A stretch of DNA of 6,215 nucleotides. Origin: Gammaproteobacteria bacterium. GTDB lineage: Bacteria > Pseudomonadota > Gammaproteobacteria > HK1. Below are positions 1 to 6,215 of the stretch, one piece after another (positions within the stretch are counted from its first letter, which is position 1; each line of letters begins with the position of its first letter). Below the pieces are notes generated by a model. The model was not told the DNA's origin, made no database searches, and saw only the letters and a list, made by a program, of their open reading frames with translations. The DNA lies in the NCBI GenBank assembly GCA_020444775.1, contig JAGRHX010000042.1, forward strand, positions 1 through 6,215, in the 5' to 3' direction. Both the position numbers and the translations under genes were made by a program.

Positions 1-1920
1 AGGCAGCTCGAGGTCTATCTCGAGACGCTGGGCGGCAACACGCTGGCGCTGGCCGGTCACGGCGCGGTCAAGCAGGCGCTGAGCGAGATGCCTTCCGCGC
101 TCGCGGAGTTTCGCGCCGACAACGGCCTGGACGACGGCATCCTGGCCGGCTACAAGCAGGCCCTTGCCGAGTACTACACGCGGGAATACGCCTCCGAATA
201 CCGCAAGCACCACGCGGGCCAGGCACCGGAGGTCTCCAGGCTGGTCGAGGGGCTGGGTCCGGACGCGGTGGCCCTGCAATATGCCTACATCCGTGCCAAC
301 CGGCATCCACTCGGCGCCAAGTCGGACCTTGTGGAATCAGCCGATGCCAGCCGCTACTCGCGTCTGCACGCGCGCATCCACCCCGAGCTGAAGCACTTCA
401 TGGAGCAGTTCGGACTCCACGATGTGTTCCTTGTGGACCTGCGTAGCGGCAACGTCGTCTATACGGTTGCCAAGGAGGTCGACTTCGCCACCTCCTTGAA
501 GGAAGGACCCTACGCGGAAACCGGCCTCGGTCGCGCCTTCCGACTGGCGGCGGCGGGCTCCGATCCGAACGAGTGGCACAGCGTGGATCTGGAGCGCTAC
601 CCGGCCTCCTATGACCTGCCCGCGGGCTTCATCAGCGCACCGGTGTTCGTCGACGGGCAGAAGATCGGCGTGGTGGTGGTGCAGATGCCGATCGACCGGG
701 TCGACCGGATCCTGGCCGACAAGAGCGGCCTGGGCAAATCCGGCGAGACGATCCTGGTCGGCGCCGACGGACTGATGCGCACCGACTCGCATCTGAGCGA
801 CAAGTTCACCCTCGAGTACAGCTTCGATCATCCCGAGGAAGCACGCATCAAGAGCCGATCGGTGGAGCAGGCCCTGGCCGGACGCAGCGGCGTGACCCGT
901 AGCAGCAACTATCTGGGCACGGCCGTCATCAGCGCCTACATGCCGGTCCAGTTCGGTGACGTCAAGTGGGTGTTGCTGGCCGAGGAATCGATCGCCGAAG
1001 CCGAAAAGGTGCTGGCCCACATCAAGGAGGAAGGCGTCAAGGGATCGCGCAGCCTGCTCATGTGGTCCGGCGGTATCGGACTGTTCTCGATCATCGCCAT
1101 CCTCATCGCCTCCAGCCTCATCAGCCGACGCCTGGCGTCACCGATACGTGGCAGCTCTCAGGCTCTGAGCGAGTCGGCCGAGCACCTGGCGAGCCTCAGC
1201 ACGCAGATGTCGCGGGCCGCGGACGAGACCTCGACCCAGGCCATGGCGGCCTCCAGCGCGGTCGACGAGGTGTCGCAGAATGCCGACGGCGTGGCCGCGG
1301 CGATGGAGGAGATGTCGGCCAGCATCCAGGAGATCGCACGCACCGCGGCCGAGGCCGATCACATGGCGGTGGAGTCGCTCGGCCGGGTCAACGAGAACGC
1401 AAGCGCAATCAGCGATCTGGCCCGCGCCTGCGCCGAGATCGGTCAGGTGACCTCGGTCATCGCCAGCATCGCCGAAGAGACCAACCTGCTGGCGCTGAAC
1501 GCGGCCATCGAGGCGGCGCGTGCCGGCGAGGCGGGTCGGGGCTTCGCGGTGGTCGCAGACGAGGTGAAGAGCCTGGCCAGCGACACCAGCCGCAAGACCG
1601 AGGAGATCCGCCAGCAGATTGAGAGCATCCAGCTGCAGGCCCAGCAGACCAGCGAAGGCGCCGAGGAGATCACCCGGGCGTTCTCGCAGATCAGCGAGCA
1701 GCAATCGACCATTGCCGCTTCGGTCGAGGAGCAGGCCGCCACGGTGCGCGAGATCGCGATGGCCCTGGATCAGTCCAGCCAGCTCTCCGCGACCATCGGT
1801 CAGAACGTCGGCGGCGTGACCGCGGCGGCCAACGACGCGCGGATCGGCGCGAGCTCCACCCAGGAGTCCGCCGAACGCATGGCCGGCATCGCCTTCGAGC
1901 TCAAGAAGCTGGTCGGCTGA
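1..1920 (+). CDS. Methyl-accepting chemotaxis protein, 5'-truncated by window edge
   Basis: Transmembrane chemoreceptor that would sense a ligand in the periplasm and control CheA through its cytoplasmic hairpin. The frame is open from base 1 (639 visible codons). The ATG at 88 is only an internal Met: the codons before it read as receptor sequence and no ribosome binding site precedes it. The first membrane helix must lie upstream of the window. Residues ~30-345 (counting base 1 as codon 1) form a periplasmic double-Cache/PAS-like sensor, with typical strands HDVFLVD (~140-146), GFISAPVF (~209-216) and VVVVQMPIDRV (~224-234). A membrane helix covers ~351-375. The signalling tip IAEETNLLALN starts at residue 490 and runs into GRGFAVVADEVKSLA, the CheA/CheW contact signature. 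No recognisable HAMP domain lies between helix and hairpin. The protein ends ELKKLVG, so it has no CheR/CheB-tethering pentapeptide. The ligand cannot be predicted. The family call is secure. Confidence 0.96.
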   Translation, partial: RQLEVYLETLGGNTLALAGHGAVKQALSEMPSALAEFRADNGLDDGILAGYKQALAEYYTREYASEYRKHHAGQAPEVSRLVEGLGPDAVALQYAYIRANRHPLGAKSDLVESADASRYSRLHARIHPELKHFMEQFGLHDVFLVDLRSGNVVYTVAKEVDFATSLKEGPYAETGLGRAFRLAAAGSDPNEWHSVDLERYPASYDLPAGFISAPVFVDGQKIGVVVVQMPIDRVDRILADKSGLGKSGETILVGADGLMRTDSHLSDKFTLEYSFDHPEEARIKSRSVEQALAGRSGVTRSSNYLGTAVISAYMPVQFGDVKWVLLAEESIAEAEKVLAHIKEEGVKGSRSLLMWSGGIGLFSIIAILIASSLISRRLASPIRGSSQALSESAEHLASLSTQMSRAADETSTQAMAASSAVDEVSQNADGVAAAMEEMSASIQEIARTAAEADHMAVESLGRVNENASAISDLARACAEIGQVTSVIASIAEETNLLALNAAIEAARAGEAGRGFAVVADEVKSLASDTSRKTEEIRQQIESIQLQAQQTSEGAEEITRAFSQISEQQSTIAASVEEQAATVREIAMALDQSSQLSATIGQNVGGVTAAANDARIGASSTQESAERMAGIAFELKKLVG

Positions 1921-1978
1921 GTCCGCGGGACCGGCGCGCGCCGCCGGCCCGCCACCCAGCCCGCCACCCTTCGGGTTC

Positions 1979-2014
1979 AAGACCCCCGTGCGCAAGCCGG
2001 GGGTCTTCGCGTTT
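1979..2014 (+). terminator. Rho-independent terminator after the chemoreceptor gene
   Basis: AAGACCCCCG (1979-1988) pairs perfectly with CGGGGGTCTT (1998-2007), a 10-bp stem with a 9-base loop, followed by CGCG and then TTT. It starts about 58 bases after the chemoreceptor stop codon. The T-tract is short and offset by four bases, so termination may be partial, but stem strength and position are typical. It separates the chemoreceptor from the ligase as transcription units, so the ligase promoter should lie between about 2015 and 2155. I see no convincing -35/-10 pair there. Confidence 0.8.
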
Positions 2015-2155
2015 GTCCTGCCAGCGTCCAACCGGCAACGGCTGTGGCCTGGCCCCGCGTCTGCCAGCATCTTCCGGGCAACCGCTTGCCGGGTGCATCC
2101 TCCAGCCGCGTGGTTCGTGATAAAACGAGAACCCGAGCAGTTCACGCGGTGCGCC

Positions 2156-2162
2156 GGGAGGA
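2156..2162 (+). promoter_or_regulatory. Shine-Dalgarno site of the ligase gene
   Basis: GGGAGGA lies six bases before the ATG at 2169. It is close to the full anti-16S complement and fixes the start there rather than at the next in-frame ATG two codons later (MPM...). Confidence 0.85.
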
Positions 2163-2168
2163 TCGACC

Positions 2169-4106
2169 ATGCCCATGACCGAACCGACCTACGGGATGCT
2201 GCCGGCGATTGCCGCGCGTCGTCACGGCCGGCACGAAGCGTTGGTGTTCGAGGACCAACGCTTCGACTTCGCGCAGCTGGACGCGCAGGTCGACCGGGCG
2301 GCACGCGCCTTGATGGCCCTGGGTGTCGGTCCAGGCGAGCACGTGGCGCTGTGGTTGAACAACCGCAGCGAATGGATTTTCATCATGTTCGCGGTGATGA
2401 AGATCGGTGCGGTGCTGGTGCCCCTGAATCCGCGCTTTCGCAGCCACGACATCGAGTACGTGCTGCGTCAGTCCGACAGCAGCGTGCTCATCACCCACGA
2501 TCGTTCCGGGCCCATCGACTATCGGGCGATGGTCGATGAGCTGGTGCGCTTGGAGCCGGGCAGCGATCGCATCCACGAGCCACGCTTCCCGGCGCTCAGA
2601 CACGTGGTGCTGGTCGAGCAGACCCCCGGCTCGGTGAGTGCCGGCGACAGCGGCGGGCTGCACGGCTGGTCGGATCTGCTCGAACGGGCGGGGACGGTCG
2701 AGCCGGCGGCGCTGCAGGCACGCGCCGAGGCGGTACGCGGCGATGCCACCGCGCTCATCATGTACACCTCCGGGACCACCGGCTTTCCCAAGGGCGTCAT
2801 GCACGACCACCGGCTGGTGCGCAACATCGGCGAGCGTGGCTTCCGGCTCGCCATCACCCCGGACGACACCATCCTCACCCATCTGCCGCTGTTCCATGCC
2901 TTCGGCTTCTCCGAGGGCCCGATGATGTCGATCATCACCGGCGCGCGCCAGGTGCTCACGCAGATGTTCGATCCGGAGCTGAGCCTCGATCTCATCGAGC
3001 GTGAGCGGGTCACCATCACCCATGGTTTCGAGGCGCACATGAAGGATCTCTGCGATGCCCAGGAGCGCCGGCCACGCGATTTGTCCAGCCTGCGCACCGG
3101 CATCTTCGCCGCGGGCATGCAGAGCGCGACCCCGGTGACCGCGCGCGGTCAGCGCGTGCTGGCGCCGCTACGCTCGGTGTCGGGCTACGGCATGACCGAG
3201 GTCTGGCTGGGCGCGGCCATCGGCTCGTTGGTCGACACCGAGGAGCAACGCACCCAGAGCTCGGGATATCCGGCGCTGGGATACGAGCTGCGTGTGGTGG
3301 ATCCGGAGAACGGCCGGGTGCTGCCCGCCGCCGAGGTGGGCGAGCTCCAGGTTCGGGGTCGTGACGTCATGTCGGGCTATTATGAGAAGCCCGATGAGAC
3401 CGCCGCGGCATTCACCGCGGACGGCTGGTTCAAGACCGGTGACTGCGCCTGCCTGCGCAGCGACGGCTATCTGCGCTTCCTCGGCCGCTACAAGGACATG
3501 CTCAAGGTCGGTGGTGAGAACGTCGACCCGATGGAGGTCGAGGGTTTGTTGCTCGATCACCCCGCGGTGCATCAGGTCGCGGTGGTCGGGCTCGCCGATC
3601 AGCGTCTGAGCGAGGTGCCGGTGGCCTTCGTGCAGCGCGCCCCGGGTGCCGAGCTCAGCGCGCAGGCGGTGCTCGATTACTGCGCCGGCAAGGTCGCAAG
3701 CTTCAAACGTCCACGTCACGTGCTGTTCGTGGACGAGTTTCCGATGACCGCCTCTGGCAAGATCCGCAAGGTCGAGCTTCGCGAGCGCGCGCGCGAGCAG
3801 CTGCGCGGGGCACGCATCCGCGTGCTGACCGAGGTGCGCTCGGCGTTCGCCCGCGTACAGGCGCTCTACCGCAGCGTCGGCGCGGCGCGCCAGGCGGCGA
3901 CCCTTGCTCGCCAAGCGTTTTCCGCGGTAGAAACGCAGTTCAAAGCAGGTTTGACCAAGGCAGACGACGTGCTGCGCATCCAGCTCTCGCTCGCGCAGAA
4001 CGAGAGCACGCTGGCGTCGATGCTGCGTCAGTACGCCGAGGCGCGTGCGGCCCTCGATGCGGCCATCGGCGAGCTCCCCGAGCGGTTCAACGTGCGCGTC
4101 CGCTAA
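2169..4106 (+). CDS. Acyl-CoA ligase (AMP-binding family) fused in frame to a TolC-family C-terminal fragment
   Basis: Residues 1 to ~545 are a complete class I adenylate-forming enzyme, most likely a fatty-acyl or related carboxylate CoA ligase: acid + ATP gives acyl-AMP, then acyl-CoA, in the cytoplasm. Visible motifs are the P-loop YTSGTTGFPKG (199-209), LPLFHAFG around His243, GYGMTE (339-344), the ribose-binding Asp in FKTGD (Asp425), the hinge GRYKDMLKVGGENV (439-452) and the adenylating Lys in MTASGKIRK (Lys531). Members of this group normally end ~15-25 residues after that Lys. Here the frame continues for ~100 residues of unrelated, Ala/Gln-rich helical sequence matching the end of outer-membrane efflux proteins (separate entry). 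Substrate is not determinable: motifs fit medium- or long-chain fatty acids, but an aryl or other acid cannot be excluded. Start chosen by the strong ribosome binding site. The fused product is probably not a natural bifunctional protein, because a TolC fragment without signal peptide or barrel could not work in the cytoplasm. Confidence 0.93.
   Translation: MPMTEPTYGMLPAIAARRHGRHEALVFEDQRFDFAQLDAQVDRAARALMALGVGPGEHVALWLNNRSEWIFIMFAVMKIGAVLVPLNPRFRSHDIEYVLRQSDSSVLITHDRSGPIDYRAMVDELVRLEPGSDRIHEPRFPALRHVVLVEQTPGSVSAGDSGGLHGWSDLLERAGTVEPAALQARAEAVRGDATALIMYTSGTTGFPKGVMHDHRLVRNIGERGFRLAITPDDTILTHLPLFHAFGFSEGPMMSIITGARQVLTQMFDPELSLDLIERERVTITHGFEAHMKDLCDAQERRPRDLSSLRTGIFAAGMQSATPVTARGQRVLAPLRSVSGYGMTEVWLGAAIGSLVDTEEQRTQSSGYPALGYELRVVDPENGRVLPAAEVGELQVRGRDVMSGYYEKPDETAAAFTADGWFKTGDCACLRSDGYLRFLGRYKDMLKVGGENVDPMEVEGLLLDHPAVHQVAVVGLADQRLSEVPVAFVQRAPGAELSAQAVLDYCAGKVASFKRPRHVLFVDEFPMTASGKIRKVELRERAREQLRGARIRVLTEVRSAFARVQALYRSVGAARQAATLARQAFSAVETQFKAGLTKADDVLRIQLSLAQNESTLASMLRQYAEARAALDAAIGELPERFNVRVR
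2234..2265. repeat. Perfect 12-bp inverted repeat inside the ligase start region
   Basis: CGAAGCGTTGGT (2234-2245) and ACCAACGCTTCG (2254-2265) are exact reverse complements around an 8-base loop. The dyad lies about 65 bases into the ligase coding region (codons ~22-33). As RNA it would be a strong hairpin; as DNA it could be a protein-binding dyad. No T-tract follows, so it is not an intrinsic terminator. It uses TTG and CAA codons, which are minor next to CTG and CAG in this gene, and both are needed to complete the symmetry. Function unknown. Confidence 0.75.
3804..4106 (+). pseudogene. C-terminal remnant of an outer-membrane efflux protein (TolC family), lacking its 5' end
   Basis: Residues ~546-645 of the fused frame read as the last coiled-coil hairpin of an outer-membrane factor. 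Signatures are VRSAFARVQALYRSV, then ARQAFSAVETQFKAGLTKADDVL, then LAQNESTLASMLRQYAEAR and a closing ALDAAIGEL. The pattern of a helix, then xFKAGLxxxxDVL, then a helix ending in a small AIGEL motif is characteristic of this family. Full-length members have ~420-500 residues with a signal peptide and two repeats that each supply barrel strands and helices; only about the final 95-100 residues are present. The stop is TAA at 4104-4106 and no terminator follows before the adaptor gene, as expected for a channel-adaptor operon. Two of its codons are GTA, which is almost absent upstream and recurs in the adaptor gene. The exact left edge is uncertain by about 30 bases. Confidence 0.82.
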
Positions 4107-4107
4107 G

Positions 4108-4134
4108 CGGTTAGTTTCTCACGGTTAGGTTTCT
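4108..4134 (+). repeat. Near-perfect tandem direct repeat in the gap before the adaptor gene
   Basis: CGGTTAGTTTCT (4108-4119) recurs as CGGTTAGGTTTCT (4122-4134), differing by one inserted G, with two bases between. The block fills half of the 52-base intergenic gap and is visibly richer in A and T than its surroundings. It could be an operator or an internal promoter element, or a chance or slippage duplication. Confidence 0.6.
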
Positions 4135-4148
4135 ACCTGGGACGGCCC

Positions 4149-4154
4149 GAGAGG
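4149..4154 (+). promoter_or_regulatory. Shine-Dalgarno site of the adaptor gene
   Basis: GAGAGG lies four bases before the GTG at 4159. The spacing is slightly short. The reading frame has a stop at 4126-4128 and no ATG, GTG, TTG or CTG between that stop and 4159, so this GTG is the earliest possible start. Confidence 0.6.
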
Positions 4155-4158
4155 TATC

Positions 4159-6215
4159 GTGACTACCGGAAGCCACAGCACCGCCGCCACCTACGTGCCG
4201 TTCCGCACGCCGGTGGCCTTCACCGTCGGCGACGGCGAGACCCAGCTGATCGGCACGGTGACGAAGCTCTCGCGCGTCGGCATGGTCGCGCAGCTGGCGC
4301 CCACGGCGCCCAACACCCTGCGCAAGGACGCGACGATCAACGTCTCGTTTACGCCGGGGCCGCGCCAGCTGATCGAATGCGAGGTCACGATCCTTGGCGC
4401 GGCGCACTCCAAGGACCACAAAGGCCAGCCCTGCTACGAGGTGGGCGTCGAGTTCAAGCTCAACAACCGCATCGAGCAGCTGCTGCGCGCCATCGTCTCG
4501 CAGTGGCGTCCGATGGCGATGTGCTTCGGCTTCGACGGCCATGCCGCGCCGATCATGCACGCGTCGCTGACGCAGATGGCCAACGTGATCTGGGCGCAGT
4601 CCACCGACGACGCCATGCGCTACCTCGACGCCTACGACGTAGCGCTGATCTGCATCGGCCCGCAGCTCGACGGCCCCACGGCGCGCGTGTTCATCGAAGA
4701 GGCGGTCAAGAACTACCCGGGCAACTCCGCCAAGGCGCTGGTAGCGGCGAGCGGCGCCGACCCGTCGCGATACCAGGAGCTCATCGACCAGAAGGTCGTC
4801 TACTACCTCGCCTCGGAGAACGTAGACGTCAACGAGCTGGCCAAGATCGCGCAGGGCGCCGTGCGCTCGCGCATCACCGAGCTGTCGGCGATCACCAAGG
4901 GGCCGGCACAAGAGGTCGACCCGCGCTACCTGTCGCGCATCGTAACCCTCGCCGAGCAGCTCGCGCTGCAGGCCGACGCGCGCAGCATCGGCCGGCTGGT
5001 CTTCTCCGCGCTCGAAGACATGGTCGAGGCTGACCGCGCGTACTTTTTGCTGTGCGACACCGACAAGGAGCGGCTCTTTTCGGTCGACTCCGCTGGCGCG
5101 ATGAAGCAGACGCCGATCGCGGCGGGCATGGTGGGCTACGTCGCGCGCACCGGCACGGGCGTCAGCACCGAGAACGTCTCGCGCGACAGCCGCTACCACC
5201 GCGACAGCGACGATCCGTCGGGCATGGGCGACGAGCGCATCGTCATCGAGCCGGTCGTAGCCGAGGACTGGGCCGACGCGCAGACCTACGACGGCTCGGA
5301 GCGCACCGGCCTCGATCGCGTCAACACCGTGCAGCTGCAGAGCCAAGCGGTGCTCGCCGAAAAGCGCGTGCTGGCGCTGCTCGTCGTCGCGCGCGCTGCG
5401 GGCCGGCCGATGTTCGACCGCCAAGAGCGGCTGATCATGCGCATGGTCGCGGCGCAGGTGCAGACCGCGCTCTCGCGCGTGGACCTGCAGTCGCAGCTCA
5501 ACGTGCTCGAGCAGGCCGCCGATGTCACGGCGCAGGGGCGCTCGCAGAAGATCTTCCGCAAGGAGGCGCTCGATCACTACGCGCGCGGGCAGAGCGCCGA
5601 AGGCGAGCCGCTGCGGCTGCAGTCGCCGTGGATGCACGTCACGTTCTGGCTGCTGCTGGTGGTGACGGCGAGCGCCGCGGTGTTCGGCGTGTTCGGCAAG
5701 GTGCGCGAGTACGCGCGCGGGCCGGCGATCGTGATCGTCGAAGGACGCACGCTGGTCACGGCGGTGCATCCGGCGACGGTGGCCGAGGTGTGGGTGCGAC
5801 CGGGCGCGCGCGTGCGCGCCAACGACGTGCTCGTCTCGCTGCACCACGACCAGGAGCTCGCCAACTACAACCGCATCACGCGCGACTACGAACAGCAGCT
5901 GGCCAAGCTGTTGCGCGACCCGGCCGATAAGTCGGCGCAGCAGCTGCTGAGCAACCTCAAGTCGCGCCGCGACGTGGCGCGCGAGCGCCTCAAGAAGCAG
6001 TTTCTGCGCGCGCCGCACGAGGGCATCGTCGGCGACGTGCGCGTGCGCGCCAGCCAGCGCATCAAGCCCGGCGACATCGTGCTCACCATGCAGGGCAAGA
6101 AGGCGCGCTACAAGGTGGTGGCGCTGCTGCCCGGCGCCTATCGCCCGCTGCTCTCGAAGGGCATGAACCTGCGGCTCGAGCTGTCCGGCTACGCGCGCTC
6201 GTCGCAGGACCTGCC
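4159..6215 (+). CDS. Multidomain sensory HlyD-type periplasmic adaptor (PilZ-like, pseudo-receiver, GAF, TM, HlyD), 3'-truncated
   Basis: Open frame of 685 codons from GTG to the window edge without a stop. Residues ~10-116 resemble a PilZ domain (strand pattern, KLSRVGM at 36-42, YEVGVEF near the end). Residues ~118-240 resemble a response-regulator receiver: DVALICI then LDG matches the strand with the phospho-Asp, but Cys165 replaces the Asp and Ser219 stands where the conserved Lys is expected. Residues ~254-445 are a GAF domain (AYFLLCD, AGMVGYVARTGTGV, VLALLVVAR, FDRQERLIMRMVAAQVQTAL), with an acidic insertion around 355-395. Residues ~491-513 form one membrane helix. After it come a lipoyl-like half (TVAEVWVRPGARVRANDVLVSL), a short coiled coil (~566-615), the second half (APHEGIVGDVRV, IKPGDIVLTM) and the start of a barrel. 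That is a membrane-fusion adaptor of ABC or type I export systems, linking an inner-membrane pump to a TolC channel. The preceding TolC fragment supports this. The domain calls for PilZ and receiver are inferences; GAF, helix and adaptor are firmer. The downstream gene would be expected to be an ABC transporter. Confidence 0.85.
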   Translation, partial: MTTGSHSTAATYVPFRTPVAFTVGDGETQLIGTVTKLSRVGMVAQLAPTAPNTLRKDATINVSFTPGPRQLIECEVTILGAAHSKDHKGQPCYEVGVEFKLNNRIEQLLRAIVSQWRPMAMCFGFDGHAAPIMHASLTQMANVIWAQSTDDAMRYLDAYDVALICIGPQLDGPTARVFIEEAVKNYPGNSAKALVAASGADPSRYQELIDQKVVYYLASENVDVNELAKIAQGAVRSRITELSAITKGPAQEVDPRYLSRIVTLAEQLALQADARSIGRLVFSALEDMVEADRAYFLLCDTDKERLFSVDSAGAMKQTPIAAGMVGYVARTGTGVSTENVSRDSRYHRDSDDPSGMGDERIVIEPVVAEDWADAQTYDGSERTGLDRVNTVQLQSQAVLAEKRVLALLVVARAAGRPMFDRQERLIMRMVAAQVQTALSRVDLQSQLNVLEQAADVTAQGRSQKIFRKEALDHYARGQSAEGEPLRLQSPWMHVTFWLLLVVTASAAVFGVFGKVREYARGPAIVIVEGRTLVTAVHPATVAEVWVRPGARVRANDVLVSLHHDQELANYNRITRDYEQQLAKLLRDPADKSAQQLLSNLKSRRDVARERLKKQFLRAPHEGIVGDVRVRASQRIKPGDIVLTMQGKKARYKVVALLPGAYRPLLSKGMNLRLELSGYARSSQDL

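Noticed and set aside
7..24. Two CTCGAG palindromes six bases apart
   Set aside because: They encode Leu-Glu twice in the chemoreceptor frame with common codons and need no further explanation.
1931..1947. GC-rich palindromic stretch just after the chemoreceptor stop
   Set aside because: Short CCGGC/GCCGG pairing with no following T-tract. The stronger stem at 1979-2007 is the likely terminator.
2077..2090. Small hairpin GGCAA/TTGCC with a 4-base loop
   Set aside because: Only five base pairs with no T-tract and no clear position relative to a promoter; expected by chance in this composition.
2086..2124. Possible ligase promoter: TTGCCG (2086-2091) with GATAAA (2119-2124)
   Set aside because: The gap between the two boxes is 27 bases, far from the usual 16-18, and no acceptable -35 box lies at the proper distance from GATAAA. 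A promoter probably exists here but cannot be placed.
1138..2304. 388-codon open frame on the minus strand across the chemoreceptor end and the spacer
   Set aside because: It shadows the chemoreceptor codons, crosses the terminator and runs into the ligase start, and its product is low-complexity Arg/Gly/Leu without motifs.
4377..5930. Two plus-strand frames (4377-5033 and 5052-5930) inside the adaptor gene
   Set aside because: Their products are Arg/Ala/Gly-rich out-of-phase readings of the adaptor gene with no family signature. The frame starting at 4159 explains the whole stretch.
4111..6018. 635-codon open frame on the minus strand
   Set aside because: It is antisense to the adaptor gene, and its translation is rich in Arg, His, Ala and Val with no domain pattern. 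The plus-strand frame has a ribosome binding site and clear GAF and HlyD motifs. Long antisense frames are common in GC-rich coding DNA.

Overview
The window is GC-rich bacterial DNA with long plus-strand genes and little spacing. It appears to be two unlike pieces joined inside one reading frame near position 3800-3830.

Left piece (1 to about 3800): the 3' part of a methyl-accepting chemotaxis protein whose frame is already open at base 1, then a 248-base spacer with a clear intrinsic terminator, then a class I adenylate-forming enzyme (acyl-CoA ligase) with a strong ribosome binding site. The chemoreceptor's sensor domain and the ligase both look proteobacterial. A gammaproteobacterium, perhaps of the Chromatiales type, would fit, but this is an impression from protein style and not a search result.

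Right piece (about 3800 to 6215): the last ~95 codons of an outer-membrane efflux protein (TolC family) fused in frame to the end of the otherwise complete ligase. After a 52-base gap comes a long GTG-started gene that is still open at the window end. Its product has a PilZ-like domain, a receiver-like domain without its phosphorylatable Asp, a GAF domain, one membrane helix and a periplasmic HlyD-type adaptor. An outer-membrane channel followed by a periplasmic adaptor is the usual order of a tripartite export operon, so these two belong together functionally. The ligase does not belong with them. Codon choice also changes across the join: GTA (Val) and GAT (Asp) usage differ. The taxon of the right piece is uncertain; a myxobacterial or other deltaproteobacterial-like source is possible.

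The two main results are the join, which is either an assembly or cloning chimera or a real rearrangement, and the adaptor with a ~490-residue cytoplasmic sensory front end, which suggests export gated by an intracellular signal. Smaller items are a perfect 12-bp dyad inside the start of the ligase gene, a near-perfect tandem repeat before the adaptor gene, and a chemoreceptor with no recognisable HAMP domain.
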